From DASQGA01 sp035535315 (GTDB taxonomy: Bacteria > Actinomycetota > Thermoleophilia > Gaiellales > Gaiellaceae), in the NCBI GenBank assembly GCA_035535315.1, contig DATLQD010000098.1:1-61465 (forward strand): a stretch of DNA of 61,465 bases. Direction: 5' to 3'. The position numbers and the translations under genes were made by a program. Below the pieces are notes generated by a model. The model worked only from the letters and a program-made list of their open reading frames with translations. It was not told where the DNA came from and made no database searches. This document shows positions 31,728 through 39,683 of the stretch, piece by piece; the stretch's first letter is position 1, and the number at the start of each line of letters is the position of its first letter.

Positions 31728-33742
31728 CTCTCGAGAAGCTTCTGGAAGGCGGCCTCGTCCAGGATGGGAACGCCGACCTTCTCCGCCTTCGCGAGCTTCG
31801 ACCCTGGTTCCTCCCCGACGACGACGCCCGTTGTCTTGCCCGACACGGAGTTGAGCACGCGGGCACCGAGCTCCTCGAGCGCGGCCGTCGCCTCCTCGCG
31901 CGTCCAGCCTGAGAGCGTTCCCGTGATCACATACGTGGAGCCGGTGAGGCGGCCCTCGACAGGCCGCTCTGCCTCCCCCGCCTCGAAGGTCAGGCCGAGC
32001 TCTCGCAGCTCCTGCACAAGCCGGCGGTTCTCCTCGTCGGAGAACCACTCCGCGATCGCCTCGGCCCGCTCCGGCCCGATCCCCTCGACGGCCATGATGT
32101 CCTCCTGGCTTGCGTCCATGAGGCGGTCGACGGAGCCGAAGTGCCTGGTCAGGTTCTGCGCGGTCACCCAGCCGACGTCCGGGATGTTCAGCCCGAAGAG
32201 CACCCGGAAGAACGGTTGCGACTTCGACCCCTGAATCGCTTCGACGGCGTTCCGAGCCGAGATCTCCCCGTAGCCGTCGAGCTCCTGGAGCTGGTCGGCG
32301 GTCAGACGGTAGAGGTCGGGCATCGAGCGGAGGAGCCCCTCTTCCCAGAGCCGGCGGATGAATTGCTCCCCGACCCCCTCGATGTCCATCGCAGCACTCA
32401 CCCAGTTGATGAGCGTCTCGAGGCCGCGCGAGGGACACGCGCGGTTGGGGCAGCGGTGCATGACCTCGCCCTCCGGCTTGACGACGTCAGCGCCGCAAAG
32501 CGGGCATTTCGCCGGCATCTGGAACGGCTTCGTCCCCTTCGCGTGCGGCAGGACGGGGCCGACCACCTGCGGAATGACGTCGCCCGCACGCTGGACGATC
32601 ACCATGTCGCCCTCGCGAATGTCTTTCCGATTGATGTCCTCTTGGTTGTGGAGCGTGGCCGTCGACACCGTGACGCCGCCCACGTGCACCGGTTCCAACT
32701 GCGCCCACGGGTTCAGGTTCCCCGTCCTCCCGACACGGATGTGGATCTTCGAGAGCTTGGTCTGCGCCGTCAGGGGGGCCCACTTGAAGGCGCGAGCCCA
32801 ACGCGGCCTCGAGTGGAGAGCGCCAAGCCGCCGCTGCTGGTCGATCGAGTCGACTTTGATCACGATCCCGTCGATCTCGTAGTCCAGATCGATCCGCCGC
32901 GCCTCCCAGGCCCGGCAGGCCTCCGCGACCTCCTCGATCGTCTCGAGGCGCTCGGAGTACGGGTTCGTGCGAAAGCCGCGCTCGCGAAGCCACTCGAGGA
33001 GCTCCCACTGCGTCTCGACCTCGACTTCCTCCCGGTAGCCCGAGCCGTAGACCCAGATTGCGAGTGGACGCGCGGCCGTGATCGACGAGTCGAGCTGTCG
33101 GAGGGTCCCGGCCGCAGCATTGCGCGGATTCGGAGCCGATTTCTTTCCCTCCGAGACGAGCCGCTCGTTCAGCTCGCGGAACCCGGAAAGCGGAAAATAG
33201 ACCTCACCGCGTACCTCCACCACAGGCGGCGCCGCTTCCCCGGGCGCCAGGCGAAGCGAGAGCGGGATCGACCGGATGGTCCTCAGGTTGACCGTGATCT
33301 CCTCTCCGCGGAAGCCGTCACCCCGAGTGGCCCCGCGGACGAAGCGCCCCTCCTCGTACACGAGCGAGACGGCTGAGCCGTCGATCTTCGGCTCGATTAC
33401 GTAGGCGACGGGCTCGTCCGAGTCGAGGCGCTTTCGCACGTCGTCTGCCCACTTTCCGAGCGCCTCGCCGGTCGTGACCTTCTCGAGGGAGCCCATAGGC
33501 GCCAGGTGATCGACCTTCGTGAACCTGTCCGAGGGCGGTGCCCCCACGCGCTGCGTCGGCGAGTCCGGCGTTACGAGCTCCGGGTTTGCCTCCTCGAGCG
33601 CAACCAGCTCATCGTAGAGTCGGTCGTAGTCGGCGTCCGAAATCTCCGGATCGTCGAGGATGTGGTACCGGTGCAGATGATGCTCGAGCTCACGGCGCAG
33701 TTCTTCCACCCGGCCGGTCACAGAGGTCTGGCTAGAGGGCAT
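31724..33742 (-). CDS. ligA: NAD-dependent DNA ligase
   Basis: The replicative DNA ligase of 672 residues is full length. The adenylation domain has nucleophile Lys119 in EPKIDGSAVSL. The zinc finger uses Cys412, Cys415, Cys430 and Cys435. Helix-hairpin-helix repeats follow (EGVGEQFIRRLWEEGLL, DGYGEISARNAVEAIQ, EGIGPERAEAIAEWF), then a C-terminal BRCT domain (GSTYVITGTLSGWTREEATA). It overlaps the stop of the HAD gene upstream by 11 bp, so the truA-HAD-ligA genes are packed as an operon. Confidence 0.98.
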   Translation of the reverse strand: MPSSQTSVTGRVEELRRELEHHLHRYHILDDPEISDADYDRLYDELVALEEANPELVTPDSPTQRVGAPPSDRFTKVDHLAPMGSLEKVTTGEALGKWADDVRKRLDSDEPVAYVIEPKIDGSAVSLVYEEGRFVRGATRGDGFRGEEITVNLRTIRSIPLSLRLAPGEAAPPVVEVRGEVYFPLSGFRELNERLVSEGKKSAPNPRNAAAGTLRQLDSSITAARPLAIWVYGSGYREEVEVETQWELLEWLRERGFRTNPYSERLETIEEVAEACRAWEARRIDLDYEIDGIVIKVDSIDQQRRLGALHSRPRWARAFKWAPLTAQTKLSKIHIRVGRTGNLNPWAQLEPVHVGGVTVSTATLHNQEDINRKDIREGDMVIVQRAGDVIPQVVGPVLPHAKGTKPFQMPAKCPLCGADVVKPEGEVMHRCPNRACPSRGLETLINWVSAAMDIEGVGEQFIRRLWEEGLLRSMPDLYRLTADQLQELDGYGEISARNAVEAIQGSKSQPFFRVLFGLNIPDVGWVTAQNLTRHFGSVDRLMDASQEDIMAVEGIGPERAEAIAEWFSDEENRRLVQELRELGLTFEAGEAERPVEGRLTGSTYVITGTLSGWTREEATAALEELGARVLNSVSGKTTGVVVGEEPGSKLAKAEKVGVPILDEAAFQKLLES

Positions 33743-34382
33743 CGAGAAGCTCCCGCGGTGAGTGAACGATCAGGTCGGCTCCGTGCTCGAGCAATCTCTC
33801 GGCTGGGTGGATCTTCCCCCAGGAGACCCCGATCGTGAAGACGTCCGCCGCCTTCCCGGCCTGAATGTCGAAGGGTGAATCCCCGATGAACGCCGCGCGG
33901 TCGGGCGTCGCGCCGACCAGCTCGAGCGCCCGCAAGACGGGCTCGGGGTGCGGCTTGTGGAGCTCCGTGTCGTCGGTGGTGACGACTACGTCGAAGTAGC
34001 GCTCGATACCCAGCTGCTCGAAAGCGAGATCGACTGTCTTTCGGCGCTTCGCGGTCACGATCCCGAGCTTCCGCCCTTCCGCATGGAGATGATCCAGGAC
34101 GTCGTGCACCCCTTCGAAGGCCTCGAGCGCGTCGTGGAGGGGCGCGTTGTGCGCGCGGTACACGCGGACGAGCTCGTCGGCACGATCCGCGTCGAATGAC
34201 GCCATCTGGTCGCGAATTGACGAGCCTCCGACGGCAGCCACGAGCTCATCGTCCGGAATCTCCCGGTGCAGCACGGTTCGCGTCGCATGCCGGAAGGACT
34301 CGAGGATCATGCCGCCCGAGTCGATCAGCGTGCCGTCAAGGTCGAAGAGGACAGTCGGGTACTTCACGTCAGTAGTCCACAT
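33732..34382 (-). CDS. HAD-family phosphatase (PpaX/Gph-like)
   Basis: The protein of 216 residues has HAD motif I FDLDGTLIDSGG, motif II GIVTAKRRKTVDLAFEQLGI, the lysine in LHKPHPEPVLRALEL, and motif IV AAFIGDSPFDIQAGKAA, with a helical C1 cap. This is the pyrophosphatase/phosphoglycolate phosphatase group. ATG 34382 overlaps truA by 14 bp; a GTG at 34367, one base after the truA stop, is an alternative. It lies between truA and ligA in a tight same-strand run. Confidence 0.9.
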   Translation of the reverse strand: MWTTDVKYPTVLFDLDGTLIDSGGMILESFRHATRTVLHREIPDDELVAAVGGSSIRDQMASFDADRADELVRVYRAHNAPLHDALEAFEGVHDVLDHLHAEGRKLGIVTAKRRKTVDLAFEQLGIERYFDVVVTTDDTELHKPHPEPVLRALELVGATPDRAAFIGDSPFDIQAGKAADVFTIGVSWGKIHPAERLLEHGADLIVHSPRELLDAL

Positions 34383-35085
34383 GCTCGAGATAGAGGCCCC
34401 AGGGCGGAGCCGTCCTGCCGGCTTCGGAGCGCGGACGCCCCTCGAGCAGTCGCTCGAAGACGGCCGGCTCGGCCTCCAGCATCGTACCGACGAGGGTTCG
34501 CACCATGTGTCGCAAGAAGCTCTCCGCGCTGATCCGGAACTCGAGCAGGTCGTCGGTGGAGCTCCACCCCGCCTCGAGCACGGTGCGGTGAAAGCTCGAG
34601 TGCCGCGTCTCGGTCGGCGTGAAAGCCCGAAAGTCGTGCGTGCCGGCGATCAGGCTGGCGAGAGCGTCGAGCACCTCGAGATCGACGGGACGCGGCCACC
34701 GGAGCGAGCGGCGGTGCTCGAACGGCGACGAGGCCCGCCGGCGCCAGATCCGGTAGAGGTAGCTCCGGGCGCGAGCCCCGTACCGAGCGTCGAACTCGGC
34801 GGGTACCCGCTCCGAGGCGATCACCTTGAGGTCGCTGGGAAGCCGTGAGTTCAGCGCGTCGGCGGCACTTCCGAGCGGGCCCTCGGAGGCGGTCAGGCTC
34901 GCCACTTGAGCCAGCGCATGCACGCCTGCGTCCGTGCGCCCCGCCACCGCAAGCTCGCTCCAGCCCGGGAAGAGGGCATCAAGCGCTCCACGAAGCTCTC
35001 CCTCGACGGTGCGCAGCCCCGGTTGCACAGCCCAGCCCGAAAACGACGTGCCGTCGTACTCGAGCGTCAGCTTCAGCTTCGCCAT
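34369..35085 (-). CDS. truA: tRNA pseudouridine(38-40) synthase
   Basis: TruA makes pseudouridine at positions 38-40 of many tRNAs. The 238-residue protein opens with LKLTLEYDGTSFSGWAVQPG and has the catalytic aspartate in AVAGRTDAGVHALAQV, then ARYGARARSYLYRI and FLRHMVRTLVGTMLEA. truA commonly follows rplQ in bacterial genomes. Here it is separated from rplQ by the inserted divergent arsR-SRPBCC pair. Confidence 0.96.
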   Translation of the reverse strand: MAKLKLTLEYDGTSFSGWAVQPGLRTVEGELRGALDALFPGWSELAVAGRTDAGVHALAQVASLTASEGPLGSAADALNSRLPSDLKVIASERVPAEFDARYGARARSYLYRIWRRRASSPFEHRRSLRWPRPVDLEVLDALASLIAGTHDFRAFTPTETRHSSFHRTVLEAGWSSTDDLLEFRISAESFLRHMVRTLVGTMLEAEPAVFERLLEGRPRSEAGRTAPPWGLYLEHVDY

Positions 35086-35098
35086 CGGCGGAGGCTAG

Positions 35099-35126
35099 TT
35101 GACATCCAAATGCGTAAGTGTATGCT
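35099..35126 (+). promoter_or_regulatory. Promoter of the ArsR-SRPBCC operon, probably leaderless
   Basis: A consensus -35 TTGACA (35099-35104) is followed by a 16-bp spacer and a -10 box TATGCT (35121-35126). Transcription would start near 35133, within about 2-5 nt of the GTG (35135) or ATG (35138) start, so the message would lack a 5' leader. No ribosome-binding site precedes either start codon. Confidence 0.7.
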
Positions 35127-35151
35127 TACCGTAAGTGATGGCTTACGGTAA
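35114..35151 (+). promoter_or_regulatory. Tandem palindromic operators of the ArsR-type regulator
   Basis: Two similar 16-bp sites sit 17 bp apart: GTAAGTGTATGCTTAC (35114-35129), covering the -10 box, and GTAAGTGATGGCTTAC (35131-35146), covering the start codon. The second is the centre of a perfect 10-bp inverted repeat, TTACCGTAAG and CTTACGGTAA (35126-35151). This layout fits autorepression by the ArsR protein; binding is inference. Confidence 0.75.
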
Positions 35152-35464
35152 CGGCATCGCAGCTCTCGGGGATCCGACACGACGAACGATCTTCGAGCTT
35201 CTGGGCGTCGGCCCGCGTTCGGTCGGCGACCTGGCCGGAGAGCTCCCCGTCAGCCGGCCTGCAGTCTCCCAGCACCTCAGGGTGCTGAAAGACGCGGGCC
35301 TGGTCTCCGAGAGCCGCGTCGGCACGCGGCGCGTCTACCGGGTCGAGCCGGGCGCGGTCGCCGAGCTCCGCACGTATTTCGACGAGTTCTGGACACAGGC
35401 GCTGGCCGCCTTCAAGACGGCAGCGGAAAGCGAGCTGGAAGGAGAGCAGCATGGAAGCAACTGA
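35135..35464 (+). CDS. ArsR/SmtB-family winged-helix repressor
   Basis: The protein of 109 residues has the ArsR winged helix: IAALGDPTRRTIFELLGVGP, then the recognition region LPVSRPAVSQHLRVLKDAGL and the wing VSESRVGTRRVYRVEP. There are no cysteine or histidine metal-site motifs, so it belongs to the metal-independent subgroup that is typically paired with an SRPBCC gene. The start may be GTG 35135 or ATG 35138; both lie in the operator. The downstream SRPBCC gene starts within its last 14 bases. Confidence 0.93.
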   Translation: MMAYGNGIAALGDPTRRTIFELLGVGPRSVGDLAGELPVSRPAVSQHLRVLKDAGLVSESRVGTRRVYRVEPGAVAELRTYFDEFWTQALAAFKTAAESELEGEQHGSN

Positions 35465-35903
35465 CCTCACACTCCGCAAGACGATCACGGTCGCCCGCCC
35501 GCCCGAAGTGGCATTCCGGGTATTCACGGAGGGACTCACGAGCTGGTGGCCCGCCCGGACTCACTCCGTCGGCCACGAGCGGGTGGACACGATTGTCCTC
35601 GAAGGCCACGTTGGCGGGCGTTTCTACGAACGGCTGGACGACGGCACCGAGCACGAGTGGGGCGAGATCACGACGTGGGATCCCCCCGGCCGGCTCGGCA
35701 TGACCTGGCATGCAGGACGCGGCCCGGAGACTGCGCAGCAGCTCGAGATCCGCTTCGTGGCCGAAGGTGACGGAACGCGGGTCGAACTAGAGCAGACGGG
35801 CTGGGAGGTCCTCGGCGACGAGGCCGAGGCGACACGGGCGAACTACGCCTCCGGTTGGACGGGAGTGCTCGGACAGTACGCCGACGCGGTCGACGCGGAC
35901 TAG
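35451..35903 (+). CDS. SRPBCC/AHSA1-like ligand-binding domain protein
   Basis: The 150-residue protein has the START-like fold of the Aha1 C-terminal family: LRKTITVARPPEVAFRVFTE, GGRFYERLDDGTEHEWGEIT and RLGMTWHAG, with a long C-terminal helix (ATRANYASGWTGVLGQYADA). Members bind hydrophobic ligands. ArsR-SRPBCC pairs are common, and the SRPBCC partner may modify or sense a toxic compound, but the ligand is unknown. It overlaps arsR by 14 bp and the convergent rplQ by 4 bp. Confidence 0.9.
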   Translation: MEATDLTLRKTITVARPPEVAFRVFTEGLTSWWPARTHSVGHERVDTIVLEGHVGGRFYERLDDGTEHEWGEITTWDPPGRLGMTWHAGRGPETAQQLEIRFVAEGDGTRVELEQTGWEVLGDEAEATRANYASGWTGVLGQYADAVDAD

Positions 35904-36289
35904 CCGGCCGCCGGGGCGGGTGTGCGCTCGGGGACGTAGTCCACGAGCTCGAGGTAGGCCATCTGAGCGGCGTCGCCCTGCCGTGGGCCCAACTTGACGA
36001 CCCGAGTGTAGCCCCCTGCTCGGTCTGCGAAGCGGGGGGCGATCTCGGTGAACAGCGTGTGCGCGACGGGCTTCGAGCGTAGGAATGCCACGGCCTGGCG
36101 CTGCGCCGAGACGTCCCCCCTCTTCCCGAGCGTGATCATCTGCTCGACGATCGGCCGTACCTCCTTGGCCTTCGCCTCGGTGGTCTTGATCCTGCCGTGC
36201 TCGATCAGCGCGCTCGCCAGGTTGGCGTACAGCGCCTTTCGGTGGGCCGAATCGCGCCCGAGCTTCCTGCCTGCCCGCTGGTGCCTCAC
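35900..36289 (-). CDS. rplQ: 50S ribosomal protein L17
   Basis: The protein of 129 residues begins with the invariant MRHQRAGRKLGRDSAHRKAL and continues LASALIEHGRIKTTEAKAKE, lining part of the exit-tunnel side of the large subunit. A short Pro/Ala tail (VPERTPAPAAG) follows the core. It starts at GTG 36289, 18 bp after the rpoA stop, and is the last gene of the ribosomal run. Confidence 0.97.
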   Translation of the reverse strand: MRHQRAGRKLGRDSAHRKALYANLASALIEHGRIKTTEAKAKEVRPIVEQMITLGKRGDVSAQRQAVAFLRSKPVAHTLFTEIAPRFADRAGGYTRVVKLGPRQGDAAQMAYLELVDYVPERTPAPAAG

Positions 36290-36307
36290 CCGGTCCGCCC
36301 CCGAGCC

Positions 36308-37270
36308 TCAGTCGTCGCGGAGGCTCAGGCCGTGGGCCTGGAGCGTCTCGCTGACTTCCTCGATCGACTTCTTGCCGAAGTTCGGAATCGCGGCAAGCTC
36401 GTTCTCGCTCTTCGTGACGAGGTCACCGATCGTCTCAATTCCGACCCTCTTCAGACAGTTGTAGCTGCGGACGCCCAGCTCGAGCTCCTCGATCGGGAAG
36501 TTCTCCATCCCGTGCGCCTGCGGCACCTCGGCCTGGGCCTCACTGGCCGCTTCCCCGAAGCCCTCGATCTTGTCGATGTCGGTGAAGATGGCGAGCTGCC
36601 GGATCAGGATCTCGGCGGCCTGCGCGATCGCGTCGCGCGGGTCGAGCGAGCCGTCGGTGGTGACGTCGAGCCTCAGCTTGTCGTAGTCCGTGCGCTGGCC
36701 CACGCGTGCTGCCTCGACCTCGTAGGAGACGCGGCGCACCGGCGAGAAGATCGAGTCGACGGGAATCACGCCGATCGACTGCTCGGGCTCGCGGTTCAGC
36801 TCGGCGGGGACATAGCCCCGGCCGCGCCCGATCGTGAGGATGATGTCGAGCTTCCCCTTGTCGGAGAGGTTCGCGATCTCGAGGTCCGGGTTCAGGATCT
36901 CGAGGTCAGCGGGCGCGGCGATGTCCGATGCCTTGACCGCCCCGGAGCCCTTCTTCTCGAGCCGAACCTCGACCTCAGGCGAATCGCCCTCGAGCCGGCA
37001 GATCAGGTTCTTGAGGTTGAGGATGATGTCGGTGACGTCCTCGCGAACTCCCTGCAGCGTCGTGAACTCGTGGGCGACACCCTCGATCTTCACGGACGTG
37101 ACCGCGGCTCCCTCGAGCGAGGAAAGCAGCACGCGCCGCAGCGAGTTGCCGAACGTGTAGCCGAAGCCGCGATCGAGCGGCTCGATCACGAAGACGCCGT
37201 TTCGCTCGTCGACCTCCTCGTGGACGATCCTGGGGATCTGAAAATCCATCGTTGCCGTTCTGGTAGCCAT
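36308..37270 (-). CDS. rpoA: DNA-directed RNA polymerase subunit alpha
   Basis: Alpha dimerises to start RNA polymerase assembly. The protein of 320 residues has the N-terminal domain (EPLDRGFGYTFGNSLRRVLL, SVKIEGVAHEFTTLQGVRED) and a C-terminal UP-element and activator-contact domain (PIEELELGVRSYNCLKRVGI, IPNFGKKSIEEVSE). GGAAGGA lies nine bases before the ATG at 37270. A GC-rich hairpin lies between rpsD and rpoA. Confidence 0.98.
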   Translation of the reverse strand: MATRTATMDFQIPRIVHEEVDERNGVFVIEPLDRGFGYTFGNSLRRVLLSSLEGAAVTSVKIEGVAHEFTTLQGVREDVTDIILNLKNLICRLEGDSPEVEVRLEKKGSGAVKASDIAAPADLEILNPDLEIANLSDKGKLDIILTIGRGRGYVPAELNREPEQSIGVIPVDSIFSPVRRVSYEVEAARVGQRTDYDKLRLDVTTDGSLDPRDAIAQAAEILIRQLAIFTDIDKIEGFGEAASEAQAEVPQAHGMENFPIEELELGVRSYNCLKRVGIETIGDLVTKSENELAAIPNFGKKSIEEVSETLQAHGLSLRDD

Positions 37271-37301
37271 GCGTTCCTTCCTATCTCCTACAGATGACTG
37301 G

Positions 37302-37317
37302 GCGAGGCACGCCTCGC
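37302..37317 (-). other. Hairpin between rpsD and rpoA
   Basis: GCGAGGC and GCCTCGC are perfect complements separated by two bases (37302-37317), inside the 49-bp gap between rpsD and rpoA. No T tract follows, so a full terminator is unlikely. An RNA-processing site or weak attenuator is possible. Confidence 0.35.
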
Positions 37318-37319
37318 GC

Positions 37320-37943
37320 CTACTTCGAGTAGAGCTCGACGATGAGCTGTTCTTGCACCGGAGCGTCGATCTCGTCGCGCTCCGGAAGCTTCAAGATCTT
37401 GCCTGTCAGGTTGTCGTGGTCGGCCTGGAGCCAGGGCGAGACCGACGCCGTCAGGTCGGTCGCGTCGCGGATGACCGGCTCGGCCGGGCTCCCCGCCTTC
37501 ATCGCGACGATCATGTCTGGCCGCACCTGGAAACTCGGGATGTTGACCCGGCGGCCGTTCACCTGGAAGTGCCCGTGGCGGATCAGCTGCCTGGCCTGTG
37601 CGCGGGAGGCAGCAAAACCGAGCCGGTAGACCACGTTGTCGAGCCGGGTCTCGAGCATCCGCAGGAGCTCCTCGCCGGTGATCCCCGAACGCCGCGACGC
37701 CTTCTTGTAGTAGCCGCGGAACTGCTTCTCGAGAATCCCGTAGTAGCGGCGCGCCTTCTGCTTCTCGCGGAGCTGGAGCAGGTACTCCGACTGCTTGATG
37801 CGGCCGCGGCCGTGCTCGCCCGGCGGGTAGCTCCGTCGCTCGACCGAACACTTCTCCGTGAGGCAGCGCTCGCCCTTCAGGAAAAGCTTGAGTCCTTCGC
37901 GACGGCAGTTGCGGCACTTGGTTCCAAGGTTCTCGCGGGCCAT
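37320..37943 (-). CDS. rpsD: 30S ribosomal protein S4, zinc-binding form
   Basis: S4 nucleates assembly of the 16S 5' domain. The 207-residue protein has an N-terminal zinc knuckle (CRNCRREGLKL, then CLTEKC), the C+ form that remains zinc dependent. The S4 RNA-binding domain (MLETRLDNVVYRLGFAASRA, RQLIRHGHFQVNGRRVNIPS) follows. The ATG at 37943 is 2 bp from the rpsK stop. Confidence 0.98.
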   Translation of the reverse strand: MARENLGTKCRNCRREGLKLFLKGERCLTEKCSVERRSYPPGEHGRGRIKQSEYLLQLREKQKARRYYGILEKQFRGYYKKASRRSGITGEELLRMLETRLDNVVYRLGFAASRAQARQLIRHGHFQVNGRRVNIPSFQVRPDMIVAMKAGSPAEPVIRDATDLTASVSPWLQADHDNLTGKILKLPERDEIDAPVQEQLIVELYSK

Positions 37944-37945
37944 GT

Positions 37946-38350
37946 CTAGACGCGCCTGCGCTTTTTCTGGCGAACGCCGTTGTGGGCCTGCGGAGACACG
38001 TCGCGGACGCCGAGCACCTCGAGGCCCGCGGCCTGGAGCGAGCGAATCGCGGTCTCACGGCCCGAGCCCGGTCCCTTCACGAAGACCTCGATCTTCTGGA
38101 GCCCGTGCTCCATGCCTTTCCGCGCGCACGAGTCGGCCGTGACCTGCGCGGCGAACGGCGTCGACTTGCGCGAGCCCTTGAAGCCCGCCGAGCCGGCGCT
38201 CTCCCACGCGATCACATTCCCGTCCTTGTCGGTCAGCGACACGATCGTGTTGTTGAACGACGTCTTGATGTGCGCTTGCCCGATGGCGATGTTCTTCTTG
38301 ACACGGCGGCGCGAGCGGCCCTTGGCCGCAGATCGGCGAGGAGGAGCCAC
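37946..38350 (-). CDS. rpsK: 30S ribosomal protein S11
   Basis: S11 lies on the small-subunit platform next to the anti-Shine-Dalgarno end of 16S rRNA. The 134-residue protein has the family core KKNIAIGQAHIKTSFNNTIV, then TPFAAQVTADSCARKGMEHG and VFVKGPGSGRETAIRSLQAA. The basic N-terminus (RSAAKGRSRRRVKKN) and KKRRRV end are usual. It abuts rpsM with 1 bp between them. Confidence 0.98.
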   Translation of the reverse strand: MAPPRRSAAKGRSRRRVKKNIAIGQAHIKTSFNNTIVSLTDKDGNVIAWESAGSAGFKGSRKSTPFAAQVTADSCARKGMEHGLQKIEVFVKGPGSGRETAIRSLQAAGLEVLGVRDVSPQAHNGVRQKKRRRV

Positions 38351-38351
38351 G

Positions 38352-38732
38352 CTACTTCGCCACGGCCTTCTTGCCGCGGCCGACGGTCTTCTTGGGGCCC
38401 TTGCGGGTGCGCGCGTTCGTCTTCGTGCGCTGGCCGTTCACCGGGAGGCCGCGCCGGTGGCGCACCCCACGGTACGCGCCGATCTCCTGGAGCCGTTTGA
38501 TGCTCTGCGAGCGCTCGCGGCGAAGGTCGCCTTCGACGGAGAGGCCGTCGTCGATATACGTGCGAAGCTTGGTGATCTCCTCGTCGGTCAGGTCACGCAC
38601 CTTGGTGTCGGGCGAGAGGCCGAGCTCGGCGGCGATCTTCCGCGACGTGGACGGGCCGATCCCGTAGATGTACGTCAGGCCGACCTCGAGCCGCTTCTCA
38701 CGTGGAAGGTTGACGCCTGCAATTCGTGCCAA
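38352..38732 (-). CDS. rpsM: 30S ribosomal protein S13
   Basis: S13 sits in the head of the small subunit and makes bridges B1a and B1b to the large subunit. The 126-residue protein has ARIAGVNLPREKRLEVGLTY at its start, the helix-two-turn-helix region, and the C-terminal HRRGLPVNGQRTKTNARTRK that touches the P-site tRNA. It lies 10 bp downstream of rpmJ. Confidence 0.98.
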   Translation of the reverse strand: MARIAGVNLPREKRLEVGLTYIYGIGPSTSRKIAAELGLSPDTKVRDLTDEEITKLRTYIDDGLSVEGDLRRERSQSIKRLQEIGAYRGVRHRRGLPVNGQRTKTNARTRKGPKKTVGRGKKAVAK

Positions 38733-38742
38733 ATCTTGCTCC

Positions 38743-38856
38743 TTATCCTTGCCGCTGCTTGTGCCGCGGGTTGGTGCAAATGACCAGGACTTTTCCGTGC
38801 CGCTTGATCACGCGGCAGCGGTCGCACATCGGTTTGACGGAAGCTCTGACTTTCAT
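38743..38856 (-). CDS. rpmJ: 50S ribosomal protein L36, zinc-binding form
   Basis: The 37-residue protein starts MKVRASVKPMCDRCRVIKRH and ends CTNPRHKQRQG. Its CXXC plus Cys and His complete the zinc site of the C+ form. It is too short for most gene-length cut-offs and is easily missed. It lies between map (50 bp upstream) and rpsM. The infA gene that usually precedes it is absent. Confidence 0.96.
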   Translation of the reverse strand: MKVRASVKPMCDRCRVIKRHGKVLVICTNPRHKQRQG

Positions 38857-38906
38857 AGGGATTACCGGCGAGCCAAGGCGAACCCGGCTCGGGCCGCGAA
38901 ACCGAT

Positions 38907-39683
38907 CTATCGTAGCAGAGACCCGGTGGCCGGAACCCGTGGCTGCGTCAGGATCCGGGGCCCATCGTCGGTGACCGCGACCGTGTGCTCGAAGTGTGCC
39001 GAAAGGGACTTGTCGTCGGTGTAGATCGACCAGTGGTCGTCGGCAACCCACACGCCCGCTCCCCCGGCGTTGATCATCGGCTCGATCGCAAGCGTCATGC
39101 CGGTTGCGAGCTTCGGCCCCCGGCCCGGCTCCCCCACATTCGGAATCTGAGGCTCCTCGTGCATCGATCGGCCCACGCCGTGCCCGACCAGCGACCGGAC
39201 GACGGAGAAGCCTGCCGCCTCGGTGACCCGCTGCACGGCGGCCGAGATGTGCCCGATGTGGTTGCGCGGGCGCGCCTCTTCGATCCCGGCCGCGAGCGCG
39301 GCCTGGCAGACGTCGAGGAGACGTTGGGTATCCGGGTGAATCTCCCCGACAGGGAACGTGAAAGCAGAGTCCCCGACGAAGCCGTCGAGGGTGACGCCGA
39401 CGTCGACCGAGATCACGTCGCCCTCCTCGAGCCGGTACGGACCTGGGATCCCGTGCACCACCATCGTGTTGGGAGACGTGCAGATCGAGCCAGGGAAGCC
39501 GCGGTAACCCTTGAAGGTCGGGATGCCCCCGCGCGAGCGGATGAACTCCTCGGCGACCGCGTCGAGCTCGAGCGTCGTCACTCCCGGCTGTATCTGGTCT
39601 CGCAGGACGTCGAGGGTCTCGGCGACGACGGCGCCGGCGCGGGCCATGGCCTCGATCTCCTCGGTCGACTTGCGGATGATCAT
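38907..39683 (-). CDS. map: Methionine aminopeptidase, type I
   Basis: Map removes the initiator methionine during translation. The 258-residue protein has the five metal ligands of the pita-bread fold: Asp in VISVDVGVTLDGFVGDSA (two aspartates), His in VGHGVGRSMHEEPQIPN, and Glu in TLAIEPMINAGG, with the last Glu in FEHTVAVTDDG. CTSPNTMVVHGIPG marks type I. Its ATG overlaps the adk stop by four bases (ATGA). Confidence 0.97.
   Translation of the reverse strand: MIIRKSTEEIEAMARAGAVVAETLDVLRDQIQPGVTTLELDAVAEEFIRSRGGIPTFKGYRGFPGSICTSPNTMVVHGIPGPYRLEEGDVISVDVGVTLDGFVGDSAFTFPVGEIHPDTQRLLDVCQAALAAGIEEARPRNHIGHISAAVQRVTEAAGFSVVRSLVGHGVGRSMHEEPQIPNVGEPGRGPKLATGMTLAIEPMINAGGAGVWVADDHWSIYTDDKSLSAHFEHTVAVTDDGPRILTQPRVPATGSLLR

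Noticed and set aside
32141..33376. 411-codon open frame opposite ligA
   Set aside because: Composition is Arg/Leu/Asp-heavy and it mirrors ligA codons; ligA is full length and certain.
25899..33742. Ku plus ligA as an end-joining operon
   Set aside because: ligA is the NAD replicative ligase, 5 kb away and in a different operon; bacterial end joining uses ATP-dependent LigD, which is not seen.
36197..37297. 366-codon open frame opposite rpoA
   Set aside because: Antisense shadow of rpoA; no domain and no ribosome-binding site.
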